Notes under the pieces: model-generated
Seen by the model: the letters and a program-made list of their open reading frames with translations, nothing else
The model's database searches: none
Told to the model about the DNA's origin: nothing
Shown here: piece after piece, positions 42,498 through 51,416 of the stretch
Layout: each line of letters opens with the position of its first letter
Numbering within the stretch: the stretch's first letter is position 1
Translations under genes and position numbers: made by a program
DNA from: Streptomyces reniochalinae
Lineage (GTDB): Bacteria; Actinomycetota; Actinomycetes; Streptomycetales; Streptomycetaceae
Assembly: GCF_003323735.1 (NCBI RefSeq)
Contig: NZ_QOIM01000026.1
Span: 62,001-126,000 of the forward strand
Direction: 5' to 3'
Length of the DNA: 64,000 nt

Positions 42498-42781
42498 ACT
42501 CACGGCCCACCGACGCGGACGAATGGTGCCGTGACTCCTCTGGAGTCCCTGGCGACTCACGCAGGGTGGACAGCTGGGACGAGCGCCCCGTCCGTGGTCC
42601 GGATCTGGTGCCTGGCGGCGTACTACTGCGACAGTAGGGCCCGACGGTGATCACCCGTACGGTCTTCCGCAGGGCGGCGGCCGGAGGGTCGCCGGCGCGG
42701 ACAGGCATGGAGCCGGCGGACAGGCGTGGAGCCTGTGCGGGTCGGCGCGAAGGCTGACAGGTGAGACGGAAGGGAGGCGTC
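42498..42781. other. lut upstream region with operator-like dyad and direct repeats
   Basis: There is no gene here. CTACTG-CGA-CAGTAG (42623-42637) is a perfect 6-3-6 dyad about 145 bases before lutA. GCGGACAGGCATGGAGCC and a one-base variant occur at 42697-42714 and 42716-42733. No regulator gene of the LutR (GntR) type is next to the operon. Confidence 0.5.
42623..42637. promoter_or_regulatory. Operator candidate upstream of lutABC
   Basis: CTACTGCGACAGTAG is a perfect inverted repeat with a 3-base centre. It recalls BlaI/CopY-type sites (TACTnnnnnAGTA) rather than GntR-type lactate regulator sites. Its owner is unknown. Confidence 0.4.
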
Positions 42782-43534
42782 GTGCGCGTAGCGCTCTTCG
42801 TCACCTGCATCAACGACGCGCTCTATCCGCGCACGGGACAGGCCGTGGTGGCGCTGCTGGAGCGGCTCGGTGTGGAGGTGGACTTCCCCGACGCGCAGTC
42901 GTGCTGTGGGCAGCCGCAGTTCAACACCGGCTACCGGCACGCGACCGAGCCGTTGGTGGAACGCTATGCCGACGCCTTCGAGGGGTACGACCACATCGTC
43001 GTCCCGTCCGGGTCGTGCGCGGCGATGGTGCGGGACAACTACCCGCGCATCGGCGCGAAGGCCGCTGCCGAGGGGCGGGGCCGGGTGCTGTCCGCGGCGG
43101 CGGAGCGGGTGGTGCCCCGCACCTACGAGCTCACGGAGTTCCTGGTGGACGTGCTGGGCGTCACGGACGTGGGGGCGTACTACCCGCACACCGTCACCTA
43201 CCACCCGACCTGCCATGGGCTGCGCATGCTGGGGCTCGGCGAGCGTCCCAGGCGACTGCTGGAACAGGTGGAGGGACTCCAGCTGAGGGAGCTGGAGGGC
43301 GCGGAGGAGTGCTGTGGTTTCGGAGGGACGTTCGCCGTGAAGAACGCGGCCGTCTCCTCCGCGATGGGCGCGGACAAGGCGCGCCACATCGAGGCGAGCG
43401 GCGCAGGGTCGGTCTGCACGGTGGACAACTCGTGTCTGATGCACATCGGCGGCGTCCTCTCCCGCTCAGGGTCGCGGGTGCGCCCCGTGCACCTGGCGGA
43501 AATCCTGGCGAGCACGCGTGAGGCGCCGCTGTGA
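42782..43534 (+). CDS. lutA: Lactate utilization protein LutA ((Fe-S)-binding subunit)
   Basis: LutA, with LutB and LutC, forms a cytoplasmic iron-sulfur complex that oxidises L-lactate to pyruvate. It has 250 residues. It contains two CCG (cysteine-rich) domains: CINDALYPRTGQAVVALLERLG, then SCCGQPQFNTGYRHATE (about residues 38-55) and the second set TYHPTCHGLRMLGL and EECCGFGGTFAVKN (about 180). GTG 42782 has AAGGAGG 6 bases upstream; GTG 42761 would be earlier. Its stop codon overlaps the start of a small ORF (GTGA). Confidence 0.9.
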   Translation: MRVALFVTCINDALYPRTGQAVVALLERLGVEVDFPDAQSCCGQPQFNTGYRHATEPLVERYADAFEGYDHIVVPSGSCAAMVRDNYPRIGAKAAAEGRGRVLSAAAERVVPRTYELTEFLVDVLGVTDVGAYYPHTVTYHPTCHGLRMLGLGERPRRLLEQVEGLQLRELEGAEECCGFGGTFAVKNAAVSSAMGADKARHIEASGAGSVCTVDNSCLMHIGGVLSRSGSRVRPVHLAEILASTREAPL

Positions 43535-43773
43535 GACCTCAGCGGCGGACAGGTGAGGCGGCCCCAGTGGCGGACGAGGTACGCCCCCTGGTGAACGAGG
43601 CGGCCCCCGAGCCGGGCTGGAGTTCCGGCACGACGGGCGAAAGGGTTCGGGTGCGGACGGGCGGCACGGACGCCGGGCACGCCAGGCACGCCGAGAGCGC
43701 CGTGCGCGTCGACAAGGCGAGCCGGGCGAGCGAGTCGGGCGTGACGAGCGAGTCGAGCAGGGAGGCACGGTGA
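43531..43773 (+). CDS. Small ORF exactly bridging lutA and lutB
   Basis: An 80-codon frame starts with GTG 43531, overlapping the lutA stop as GTGA, and ends with TGA at 43771-43773, overlapping the lutB start again as GTGA. The encoded protein is hydrophilic and low in complexity (rich in Ala, Arg, Glu, Ser) with no recognised domain. Possibly it only carries ribosomes from lutA to lutB, or it is a real small protein. Homologous lut operons normally have lutA and lutB adjacent without such an ORF. Confidence 0.4.
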   Translation: MRPQRRTGEAAPVADEVRPLVNEAAPEPGWSSGTTGERVRVRTGGTDAGHARHAESAVRVDKASRASESGVTSESSREAR

Positions 43774-45335
43774 GCGTCACCTACCTGGGCATGCCGCCCT
43801 TCCCACAGGCGGCACAGGACTCCACCCGGGACACACGGCTGCGCGGCAACCTGCGGCACGCCACCCACACGATCCGCGACAAGCGGGCGGGCGCGGTGGC
43901 GGAGCTGACGGACTGGGCGGCGCTTCGCACGGCCGGTGCGCAGATCAAGGACCGCACGCTGCGCCATCTGGACACTTATCTGGAACAGCTGGAGGCCGCC
44001 GTCACCGCGGCGGGCGGCACCGTGCACTGGGCGGTGGACGCGGCGGAGGCCAACGAGATCGTCACCCGGCTCGTACGGGAGACCGGCGAGCGCGAGGTCG
44101 TCAAGGTCAAGTCGATGGCGACCCAGGAGATCGGCCTCAACGAGGCGCTGGAGGACGCCGGGATCGCGGCCTACGAGACCGACCTGGCGGAGTTGATCGT
44201 GCAGCTCGGGGACGACCGGCCCTCGCACATCCTGGTCCCCGCCATCCACCGCAACCGCGGCGAGATCCGCGACATCTTCGCCGAGAGGATGGGCCGGTGG
44301 GGGCGGCCCGCGCCGGACGGGCTCGGTGACAGCCCCGCTCAGTTGGCGGAGGCCGCACGGCTGCACCTGCGGGAGAAGTTCCTGAACGCGAAGGTGGGCA
44401 TCTCCGGGGCGAACTTCATGGTGGCGGAGAGCGGGACGCTCGTCGTCGTCGAGTCCGAGGGCAACGGCCGGATGTGTCTGACGCTTCCCGAGACGCTGAT
44501 CTCGGTGGTCGGCATCGAGAAGGTCGTCCCCACGTGGCAGGACCTGGAGGTCTTCCTCCAACTGCTGCCGCGTTCCTCGACGGCCGAGCGGATGAACCCC
44601 TACACCTCGACCTGGACGGGCAGTGCCGACGGCGACGGCCCCCGCAGTTTCCATCTGGTGCTGCTGGACAACGGCCGTACGGACACACTGGCCGACCAGG
44701 TGGGCCGGCAGACGCTGCGGTGCATCCGCTGCTCGGCATGTCTCAACGTCTGCCCCGTCTACGAACGTGCGGGCGGGCACGCCTACGGGTCGCCCTATCC
44801 GGGCCCCATCGGAGCGATCCTCACCCCGCAGCTCGACAGCGTGGAGACCGGCCTGGACGCGTCCTTGCCGTACGCCTCGTCGCTCTGCGGTGCCTGCTAC
44901 GAGGTGTGCCCCGTGGCCATCGACATCCCCGAGGTGCTGGTGCACCTGAGGGAGCGCGTCGTGCAGGGCGGGACGGTCACGGTCCGCGGGCAGCGTACGA
45001 CTGTGCGGCCCGCCAAGGGGCACGCGGCCGAACGAGCCGCCATGCGGGCGGCCTCCTGGACCTTCGATCATCCGCGCGCCCTGCGCGCGGGCGAGCGCCT
45101 CGCCTCGCGGGCCCGCCGGCTGGTGCCGAACAGGCTGCCGGGGCCGGGCAGCGCCTGGACGGACACCAGGGACACGCCCCGGGTACCGCCCGAGTCCTTC
45201 CGTGACTGGTGGCGGCGCACGCGCACACCCGCGGGGGCCGCGGGGAAGAGCGGAGGGGAGAGCGTCCGTCAGGAGGGACGGCCGGAAACGCCCGGCGGGA
45301 GGGACCGACAGGAGGGGTCCGATGAGCAGCCGTGA
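43770..45335 (+). CDS. lutB: Lactate utilization protein LutB (4Fe-4S)
   Basis: LutB is the 4Fe-4S electron-transfer subunit of the L-lactate oxidation complex. It has 521 residues. The N-terminal two-thirds are an LUD domain (VKVKSMATQEIGLNEALEDAG; NFMVAESGTLVVVESEGNGR). Two ferredoxin-type clusters follow in CIRCSACLNVCPVY (about residues 318-331) and CGACYEVCPVAIDIP (about 373-387). The last 50 residues are a charged low-complexity tail longer than usual. It overlaps lutC by 14 bases, so the operon is translationally coupled. The GTG 43770 start is shared with the stop of the preceding small ORF. Confidence 0.9.
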   Translation: MSVTYLGMPPFPQAAQDSTRDTRLRGNLRHATHTIRDKRAGAVAELTDWAALRTAGAQIKDRTLRHLDTYLEQLEAAVTAAGGTVHWAVDAAEANEIVTRLVRETGEREVVKVKSMATQEIGLNEALEDAGIAAYETDLAELIVQLGDDRPSHILVPAIHRNRGEIRDIFAERMGRWGRPAPDGLGDSPAQLAEAARLHLREKFLNAKVGISGANFMVAESGTLVVVESEGNGRMCLTLPETLISVVGIEKVVPTWQDLEVFLQLLPRSSTAERMNPYTSTWTGSADGDGPRSFHLVLLDNGRTDTLADQVGRQTLRCIRCSACLNVCPVYERAGGHAYGSPYPGPIGAILTPQLDSVETGLDASLPYASSLCGACYEVCPVAIDIPEVLVHLRERVVQGGTVTVRGQRTTVRPAKGHAAERAAMRAASWTFDHPRALRAGERLASRARRLVPNRLPGPGSAWTDTRDTPRVPPESFRDWWRRTRTPAGAAGKSGGESVRQEGRPETPGGRDRQEGSDEQP

Positions 45336-45978
45336 GACCGTGCTGGGCCGGGTGCGGCGCGCCCTGGCCGACGTGCCCCGCGGGGAGCGGCCCGACGAGG
45401 CGCCGGTCGGCCGCGACTATCTGCGGGTGCACGGGGAGCGCAGCCCGGGGGAGACCGTTCGGCTGCTGAGGGAGCACCTGACCGACTACCGGGCCCGGGT
45501 GCACCACTGCTCCCCCGCCTCGCTGCCGGAGACGGTCGCCGAGCTGCTGGCACGGCAGGGGTCGCGCAGTGTGGTGACTCCGGCCGGGGTTCCGGGCGCC
45601 TGGCTGCCGCAGGATCTCGAGCACGTCGCGGACTCGCCGGCGTTGACTCCGCACGATCTGGACGCGGTCGGCAGTGTGGTGACCGGCTGCGCGGTCGCCG
45701 TGGCGGAGACGGGCACGCTGGTGCTGGACGCCTCACGGGACCAGGGGCGGCGGAGCATCACGCTCGTGCCCGACCATCACGTCTGCGTGGTGCGGGTGCC
45801 CGATCAGGTCGTCGGCTCGGTTCCGCAGGCGCTGGAGCGGCTGGATCCCGCCCGCCCGCAGACGTGGATCTCCGGCCCCTCGGCCACCAGCGACATCGAG
45901 CTGAACAGGGTGGAGGGCGTACACGGGCCGCGCACCCTCGACGTCGTGCTCGTGGGCGAGGAGTCCTCGATGTTCTGA
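45322..45978 (+). CDS. lutC: Lactate utilization protein LutC
   Basis: LutC (LUD domain; YkgG family) is the third subunit of the L-lactate oxidising complex. It has 218 residues. It starts SSRETVLGRVRRALAD and carries LTPHDLDAVGSVVTGCAVAVAETGTLVLDA (in parts, about residues 110-138), LVPDHHVCVVRVPDQVV and a C-terminal GPSATSDIELNRVEGVHGP (about 185-203), all conserved in LutC. ATG 45322 has GGAGGGG upstream and overlaps the end of lutB. Together with lutA and lutB this is a complete operon. Confidence 0.9.
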   Translation: MSSRETVLGRVRRALADVPRGERPDEAPVGRDYLRVHGERSPGETVRLLREHLTDYRARVHHCSPASLPETVAELLARQGSRSVVTPAGVPGAWLPQDLEHVADSPALTPHDLDAVGSVVTGCAVAVAETGTLVLDASRDQGRRSITLVPDHHVCVVRVPDQVVGSVPQALERLDPARPQTWISGPSATSDIELNRVEGVHGPRTLDVVLVGEESSMF

Positions 45979-46131
45979 CCGCCGATCACCCAACTCTCCG
46001 GGCTCACGGAGACGTCAGGGGAGGATGTTCTTCAAGTTACTTACCGGAACCGGTGGTTCGGGGCGCGTGTGCGTGCAAAAGTTCGACGCGATCATCTTCC
46101 CCCAGCGCTTCCCACAAGGAGACACGCGCAC

Positions 46132-46725
46132 GTGAGCCACTCCCCCATCTCCGCCCCCCACACCGTGGCCCCCGCCGGGCCCGCGGAACCCGGCTTCAGA
46201 CCCGACGCACCGGTCAACAGACCACTGCTGATGGTCGTCATGCTCTCCGCCGCAGCGCTGTCGGCCCTCTCCGCCATACTGAGCGCGTCGATGGTGTACC
46301 TGGGAGGCAAGGACCTCGCCGACCAGAACGTGCGCAACGCGGTCGACAGCGACCCTTCCGCCGTAGGTCTCCCGGCGGACACCCGGTCCGCCGATCTGAA
46401 GCGGATGTCCCCGACGGCCTGGGACGACGTCGTCACCCACTGGCAGGACACCATGTCCGCACGTGCGGCGTTCGCGGTCGCCCTGGCCCTGCTGGTGCTG
46501 CTCTGTGCGCTGCTGGCCCGCAACGCCTCCCTGTGGTCCCGTGCGGCCCTCAGCGTCGCGGTGCTGCTGGGAGGCGCCTTCCCGCATGTTCTGGTGCTGC
46601 GGGACGCCCCGCCGACAGGGCTCTACGCGACCAGCCTCGCAGCCCCCGCGCTGGCCGTGGTCACCGTGGTGCTGTGCTGGCTGCCGCCAGTGGGACGGTA
46701 CGCCAAGGCCCGCAGCCGATCCTGA
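46132..46725 (+). CDS. Hypothetical membrane protein
   Basis: This protein of 197 residues has four predicted transmembrane helices: one near residues 34-55 (MVVMLSAAALSALSAILSA) and three in the C-terminal half (AFAVALALLVLLCALLA; ALSVAVLLGGAFPHVLVL; SLAAPALAVVTVVLCWL). Between the first and second lies an acidic extracytoplasmic loop with DLADQNVRNAVDSDPSAVG. I do not recognise the family. GTG 46132 follows AAGGAG by 9 bases. A GAACC-GGT-GGTTC dyad lies about 80 bases upstream (46047-46059 region). Confidence 0.6.
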   Translation: MSHSPISAPHTVAPAGPAEPGFRPDAPVNRPLLMVVMLSAAALSALSAILSASMVYLGGKDLADQNVRNAVDSDPSAVGLPADTRSADLKRMSPTAWDDVVTHWQDTMSARAAFAVALALLVLLCALLARNASLWSRAALSVAVLLGGAFPHVLVLRDAPPTGLYATSLAAPALAVVTVVLCWLPPVGRYAKARSRS

Positions 46726-46976
46726 ACTCTCCCTCAGCTACTGCTTCCGGCACCGGCCCGCCCGGTGCCGCGGACGAAGGGCGACCTGGTCGCCGGGGCG
46801 GTGGAGGTCTGCTTCCCAGGCGGCGCTCCGCCGACGCGTGCCAGCGCACCGACGCCTGCCGACGGTGAGACAGTCGAGCAGGCTGCTGCACCGTACAGCT
46901 AGTCTGGTCGCCCGCACGGCAGCCGGAAGCGAGCCCTCCGGGTGCCGCGACCGCCCGAGCTCACCGGAGGCCCGCC

Positions 46977-47783
46977 ATGAACCAGCCCGCGCCCCGCCAG
47001 GTCGCCTCGATCGAGGGGGTCGGTGTCCGCCGCATGACCTCGGACCAGGTCATCCTCGACGGGATCGACTGGTCGGTGCGAGCCGGTGAGCACTGGGCAC
47101 TCCTGGGAGCCAACGGGGCGGGCAAGACGACGTTGCTCAAGCTGATCGGCGCCGTCATGCACCCCACGTCCGGCACCGTCGAGGTGCTGGGCAACCGCCT
47201 CGGCCGAGTGGACGTGCGAGAGCTGCGCGCCCACATCGGGCACGTCTCCACCTCCCAGCGCGTCCCCCAGGACGCGCCGGCGCACACCGTCGTGCTGACC
47301 GGCGCGACGGGCACCGTGCAGCCGCTGTGGCGCAAGTACGACGACGAGACCCGCCAGCTGGCCCACGACCTGCTGTCCGAGCTGGAGTGCAAGGAGCTCG
47401 CGGACCGGCCCTTCGGGGTGTGCTCCGGCGGGCAGCGGGCCCGCATCCTGATCGCCAGGGCGCTGATGCCCGCGCCGTCCCTGCTGCTGCTGGACGAACC
47501 GTTCAACGCCCTGGACCTGCCCTCCCGCGAGGACCTGATCGACGCGCTGCGCCGGCTGGCCGCGGACCGTCCGGCTCTGGCGACGGTCACGGTCACCCAC
47601 CACCTGGAGGAGCTGCCGCCGACCACCAGTCACGCACTGCTGCTGCGCGAGGGCCGGGTCGGCGCGTGCGGCCCCGTCGGCGACGTGCTGACGGGAGAGC
47701 TGATGACCCGGTGCTTCGGCCGCCCCATCGACGTCACTCACCAGGACGGCCGGTGGCTGGCCCGCTCGGGACACCGCAGCTGA
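46977..47783 (+). CDS. ABC transporter ATP-binding protein (ModF/YlmA type, no permease nearby)
   Basis: This single ABC ATPase domain of 268 residues has Walker A GANGAGKT (about residues 43-50), signature CSGGQRARI (about 149), Walker B LLLLDEPFNALD (about 169-180) and H-loop VTVTHHLEEL (about 203). It resembles the YlmA/ModF-like group of ATPases, which are often encoded without membrane partners; no permease gene is near. It could energise a distant importer or have a non-transport role. ATG 46977 has CGGAGG upstream. There are 250 bases without a gene before it. Confidence 0.82.
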   Translation: MNQPAPRQVASIEGVGVRRMTSDQVILDGIDWSVRAGEHWALLGANGAGKTTLLKLIGAVMHPTSGTVEVLGNRLGRVDVRELRAHIGHVSTSQRVPQDAPAHTVVLTGATGTVQPLWRKYDDETRQLAHDLLSELECKELADRPFGVCSGGQRARILIARALMPAPSLLLLDEPFNALDLPSREDLIDALRRLAADRPALATVTVTHHLEELPPTTSHALLLREGRVGACGPVGDVLTGELMTRCFGRPIDVTHQDGRWLARSGHRS

Positions 47784-47978
47784 GAGGGCCGCTCCGGGGG
47801 GCGGCCGGGCCCGGCTCGGACAGCCGCGGCGGGCGGGTCCAGGCCGGTCCCGGGCCCCGAGTCCGTCCCGGAGCCCGCATCGGTACTGGATCCCGGAGCC
47901 GGTCCTAGGACCCGAGGCAGACCGCGTTCGGTCCCGCGCCCGTTCCGGCACGGTGCGGCCCGCCCGTAGCGTCCCGGT
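47784..47978. other. GC-rich gap with repeated CCGG/GGAGCC motifs
   Basis: These 195 bases lie between the ABC ATPase and questin-oxidase-like genes. CGGTCC, GGAGCC and GGACCCGAGG-type words recur irregularly, giving several possible weak hairpins. No gene or clear promoter box is seen. Confidence 0.4.
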
Positions 47979-49106
47979 ATGGACTCCTCGACGACACGCC
48001 TCGGACACGGCGACCCCACAGGAACGCTGGACGAAGCCCTCGAACGCCTCCACTCCACCGGTCCCGAGTTCGAGGGCTGGCTGAGCAATCACGCTCCCAT
48101 GGCGGTCGAGGCGCTGGTGCGGCACGGAGAGACACGCACGGCGCACCGCTGGCTCGACGGTTACGCGGAGAAGCTGGAGGACCCGCCGGGGAGTCGCGCG
48201 CCCGTCACGGACACCAACTGGCGTGCGGCGCTGGGCGACCCCTCCCGCCTGACGGACTGGACGCGCTTTTTCACCCACAAGGTGGAAGAGCGGCCCTGGC
48301 GCGACGTCCTCGCTCTCTGGTGGCCGCTGCTGCTGCCCGGCATCGCCGGAGGCGCGACCCACCCCGTGATCCGGACGGGCCACGCCGTGCGCGCCCTGCT
48401 CACCGAGGACGGCGAGACCGCACCGCGCCGTACGGAGCTCGCCCACGCGCTCGGTTACTGGGCCGCACGGCACAGCACGCTGGCAGAGATCGAACCGCTC
48501 CCCCGAGCGGGGTCAGCGGACGAGAGCTACGAGGCCGTACCGCTGATCTCCCAGCAGAGCGGCGGCATCCGCGAACGGCTCGCCCGGATCGCCGCACTCC
48601 CCCAGCGACCGCGCACGACGGAGGCCGAAAACCAGCCGGAGCGAGAAGGAGGGAGCACCGGTCCGCACGGAGGAAGCACCGATCCGGAGGGTGCCCGCGC
48701 CGACCTGGAGGAGATCGTTCGCGCCGCCACCCACCGGTACGCCACCCACGCGCACGGCTCACCCGTCATGCTGGTGCACGCGGCGACGGCCCCCAACGCC
48801 GTACTGCGCGTCCTGCCCGCGCTGCCGCACGAGCTGTGGGCCGCCAGTGTCGACGCCGCCTGGGCGGCGAGCGCAGCCGTCACCGCCGTCTACGGGTCCT
48901 CGCAGGGCATGCCCGTTCCCGCCGGCGGCGGACTCACCCCGCGGGAGGCGTTCGCCGAGGCGGCCGCACACGGGGACGAGCACGCCATCAAGTTCGCGGA
49001 CACCGCCCTCGACGTCGCCGCGCGGCAGAACGGCGACGATCCGCTCGCGGTGGCCGCTGTGCTGCGGACGACCGAGCTGATCGAACCCGCCCGCCGGCCA
49101 CGGTGA
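47979..49106 (+). CDS. Questin oxidase-like protein
   Basis: This protein of 375 residues is of the questin oxidase-like family (DUF4243). Its fungal members open an anthraquinone ring by a Baeyer-Villiger-type reaction; the bacterial ones are uncharacterised. Conserved parts are FEGWLSNHAPMAVEALVRHG (about residues 32-51), WPLLLPGIAGGATHPVIRTGHAVRAL (about 117-142 in two parts) and PVMLVHAATAPNAVLRVLP (about 262-280). His residues in GATHPVIRTGHA and VHAATAP may bind a cofactor. A low-complexity segment (about residues 205-235) separates the two halves. ATG 47979 lacks a strong ribosome site. Confidence 0.72.
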   Translation: MDSSTTRLGHGDPTGTLDEALERLHSTGPEFEGWLSNHAPMAVEALVRHGETRTAHRWLDGYAEKLEDPPGSRAPVTDTNWRAALGDPSRLTDWTRFFTHKVEERPWRDVLALWWPLLLPGIAGGATHPVIRTGHAVRALLTEDGETAPRRTELAHALGYWAARHSTLAEIEPLPRAGSADESYEAVPLISQQSGGIRERLARIAALPQRPRTTEAENQPEREGGSTGPHGGSTDPEGARADLEEIVRAATHRYATHAHGSPVMLVHAATAPNAVLRVLPALPHELWAASVDAAWAASAAVTAVYGSSQGMPVPAGGGLTPREAFAEAAAHGDEHAIKFADTALDVAARQNGDDPLAVAAVLRTTELIEPARRPR

Positions 49107-49321
49107 TTCCACGTCCTCCACGGGTCGGTCACAGGCTCGCCTTCGGTGCTGCGGGAGCAGTTGGACCGCTGTCGCGGTGAGGGTGGCCGGCCGTCGGAAC
49201 GAAGGTGGGGGCGCGCTTCAGCGCCCGCGCCGTCAGCCCCGTCGCCCGTGCCAGGACGCCCTGGGGCGCCGCGGAAACGCACGCTTCGGAGAGACGGCGG
49301 AGGGGCCGGTACCCCGCCGTG

Positions 49322-49834
49322 TCAGTCGATCTGCGCGGCGAAGGCCGCGTACGCCCCCTCGTCGAAGAGCACGAACCTGACCTCCTCAACCGCAGTGTCC
49401 GCCCCGCGCACCGCCTCCACCGCGATCCGCGCGGCGTCTGCCACCGGCCAGCCATAGGCACCGGTGGAGACGGCGGGAAACGCGACCGTCCGCGCACCGA
49501 GTTCGTCCGCGACGCGCAGAGACTCCAAGAAGCAGGAGGAAAGCAGCGCGGGGTCGCCACCGGAATCCCGGTACACCGGGCCGACCGTGTGGATGACCCA
49601 GCGGGCCGCGAGCCGTCCCGCCGTGGTGGCGACGGCCTGCCCGGTGGGTAGGCCGCGCCCGTAGTGTCCGGCGCGCAGTCGGCGGCACTCGTCGAGAACG
49701 GCGGGGCCGCCCTTGCGGTGGATCGCCCCGTCCACGCCTCCCCCGCCCAGCAGCGAAGTGTTGGCGGCGTTGACGACGGCGTCGACGTCCTGCTCGGTGA
49801 TGTCGCCCCGCACGAGGGTGATGTTCGTCGGCAT
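49322..49834 (-). CDS. Macrodomain protein, O-acetyl-ADP-ribose deacetylase type
   Basis: This single macrodomain of 170 residues binds ADP-ribose or its acetyl derivative in the cytoplasm. The hallmarks are NITLVRGDITEQDVDAVVNAA near the start (in parts), the substrate loop NTSLLGGGGVDGAIH (about residues 26-40, with Asn and Asp) and the second glycine loop VSTGAYGWP (about 123-131). The MacroD/YmdB-type deacetylase residues are all in place. The start ATG 49834 follows AGGATGG; ATG 49843 is an in-frame alternative. It is divergent from the NamZ-like gene, 175 bases away. It is convergent with the questin oxidase-like gene. Confidence 0.85.
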   Translation of the reverse strand: MPTNITLVRGDITEQDVDAVVNAANTSLLGGGGVDGAIHRKGGPAVLDECRRLRAGHYGRGLPTGQAVATTAGRLAARWVIHTVGPVYRDSGGDPALLSSCFLESLRVADELGARTVAFPAVSTGAYGWPVADAARIAVEAVRGADTAVEEVRFVLFDEGAYAAFAAQID

Positions 49835-50009
49835 GTGCACCATCCTGGCGCGGCGGGCGGCTGGACGCACACGGGTTGTCCGCTGCGCGCCCCCTGGTGG
49901 GCGTGCACGCGTTCGTATTAGCTTGCCCCACCACTACGTGGCTAGGTGGCCGCTCACCACGTCCACTCACCGCTTCGCTGCACCCTTCTCGTTGGAAGGA
50001 CGGTTCCTG

Positions 50010-51311
50010 ATGGCCCGTACTCCCTCTCGTCGCTCCCTGATGGCCGGTGGCACGGCCGCCGCCCTCGCCACCCCGCTGCTGGCGCACACCGCGGTCGCCG
50101 CCCCGCCGGGCCGGTCACCGGGCGGACACGGTGGGCAGCGGGTGACGCCGGGCGCCGACGTGGCGGCGGCCGGCGGGTGGCGCGTACTGCGGGGTCGGAA
50201 GGTCGGTGTCGTCAGCAATCCGACGGGAGTGCTCAGGGACGCGCGGCACGTGGTCGACTCGATGGCCGAACGGGACGAGCTGCACATCGTCGGCGTCTTC
50301 GGCCCCGAACACGGCTTCCGGGGCAGCGCGCAAGCGGGCGAGTCGGAACCGGAGTTCGAAGACCCCCGCACCGGTCTGACGGTGTACGACGCGTACGGCG
50401 CCGACGCGGCGAAGATGGCCGCTCTCTTCCGCAAGGCCGGAGTCGACACGGTCGTCTTCGACATCCAGGACGTGGGCGTGCGCTTCTACACCTACATCTG
50501 GACGATGTACCACGCGATGGTCGCTGCCCGGGACATCGGCGCGACCTTCGTCGTCCTCGACCGGCCGAACCCGGTCGGGCGCAGAGCCGACGGCCCGCTG
50601 CTGACGCCCGAGTACTCCTCCGGCGTCGGCCTCAAGCCGATCATCCAGCAGCACGGCATGACCGTGGGAGAGCTGGCTCGCTACTTCAACGGCGAACTGC
50701 TGCCCGCGGAGGGCGACGGCGGCAAGGCCGAACTGGAGATCGTCGAGGTGCGCGGCTGGTCCCCCCGTACGACGGCGCAGCACACGGGGCTGCCCTGGGT
50801 ACCACCGTCCCCGAACATGCCGACGCCCGACACCGCCACCGCTTACGCGGGCACCGGCTACTTCGAGGGAACGAACCTGTCCGAGGGGCGGGGCACCACC
50901 CAGCCGTTCCAGTTCGTCGGAGCGCCCTATCTGGACCACCACTACAGCGACCGCCTCAACGCCCTGCGCCTGCCGGGTGTGCGTTTCCGTGAGGGCTACT
51001 TCGTGCCCACCTTCAGCAAGCACGAGGGCAAGACCTGCGCGGGTGTCCAGCTCCTGGTGACCGACCCGGAACGGTACGAGGCGGTGCCGACCGCTGTCGC
51101 CATGCTGCGGGAGGCCATGCGGTACGACGGCTTCGCCTGGCGCAAGGATCCCGACACGGAGCGGCCGTACTGGATCGACAAGCTGTCGGGCTCTCCCCGG
51201 CTGCGCGAGATGCTCGACGCGGGCGCGTCCCTGGAAGAGGTCACCGGATCCTGGCGCCGTGAGGTCCGCGACTTCGAACGGACCAGGCGGCGTTATCTGC
51301 TCTACCGGTGA
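50010..51311 (+). CDS. namZ: NamZ-like exo-beta-N-acetylmuramidase (DUF1343), Tat/Sec-exported
   Basis: This DUF1343 protein belongs to the family of NamZ, the exo-N-acetylmuramidase that releases terminal MurNAc from peptidoglycan fragments (GH171). It has 433 residues. The N-terminal signal has a twin-arginine SRRSLMAG (residues 6-13), a hydrophobic core and an AVAAPP cleavage region near 30. Mature motifs are VGVVSNPTGVLRD, GVFGPEHGFRG (about 93-103), FDIQDVGVRFYTYIWTMYHAM (in parts) and LDRPNPVGR (about 183-191). ATG 50010 has GGAAGGA. It would act outside the cell in wall recycling or predation on peptidoglycan. The symbol is given by family. Confidence 0.82.
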   Translation: MARTPSRRSLMAGGTAAALATPLLAHTAVAAPPGRSPGGHGGQRVTPGADVAAAGGWRVLRGRKVGVVSNPTGVLRDARHVVDSMAERDELHIVGVFGPEHGFRGSAQAGESEPEFEDPRTGLTVYDAYGADAAKMAALFRKAGVDTVVFDIQDVGVRFYTYIWTMYHAMVAARDIGATFVVLDRPNPVGRRADGPLLTPEYSSGVGLKPIIQQHGMTVGELARYFNGELLPAEGDGGKAELEIVEVRGWSPRTTAQHTGLPWVPPSPNMPTPDTATAYAGTGYFEGTNLSEGRGTTQPFQFVGAPYLDHHYSDRLNALRLPGVRFREGYFVPTFSKHEGKTCAGVQLLVTDPERYEAVPTAVAMLREAMRYDGFAWRKDPDTERPYWIDKLSGSPRLREMLDAGASLEEVTGSWRREVRDFERTRRRYLLYR

Positions 51312-51319
51312 TGTGCCCC

Positions 51320-51375
51320 ACGGGCCTCTTCCGGTGAGGCGGCCCGCGGGCCTCCACCGGTGGGGCCGGCCCACG
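51320..51375. terminator. Tandem hairpins between convergent namZ-like and ABC exporter genes
   Basis: Two near-identical units of about 26 bases, each reading GGGCCTC..CCGGTG.GGC..GGCCC (51322-51345 and 51348-51372), can each fold into a hairpin. Placed between convergent stop codons they probably serve as a bidirectional terminator. Confidence 0.5.
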
Positions 51376-51416
51376 GGCGGCGGCCCACTACGGCCGATGG
51401 GCCCTCCTGACCGCTG

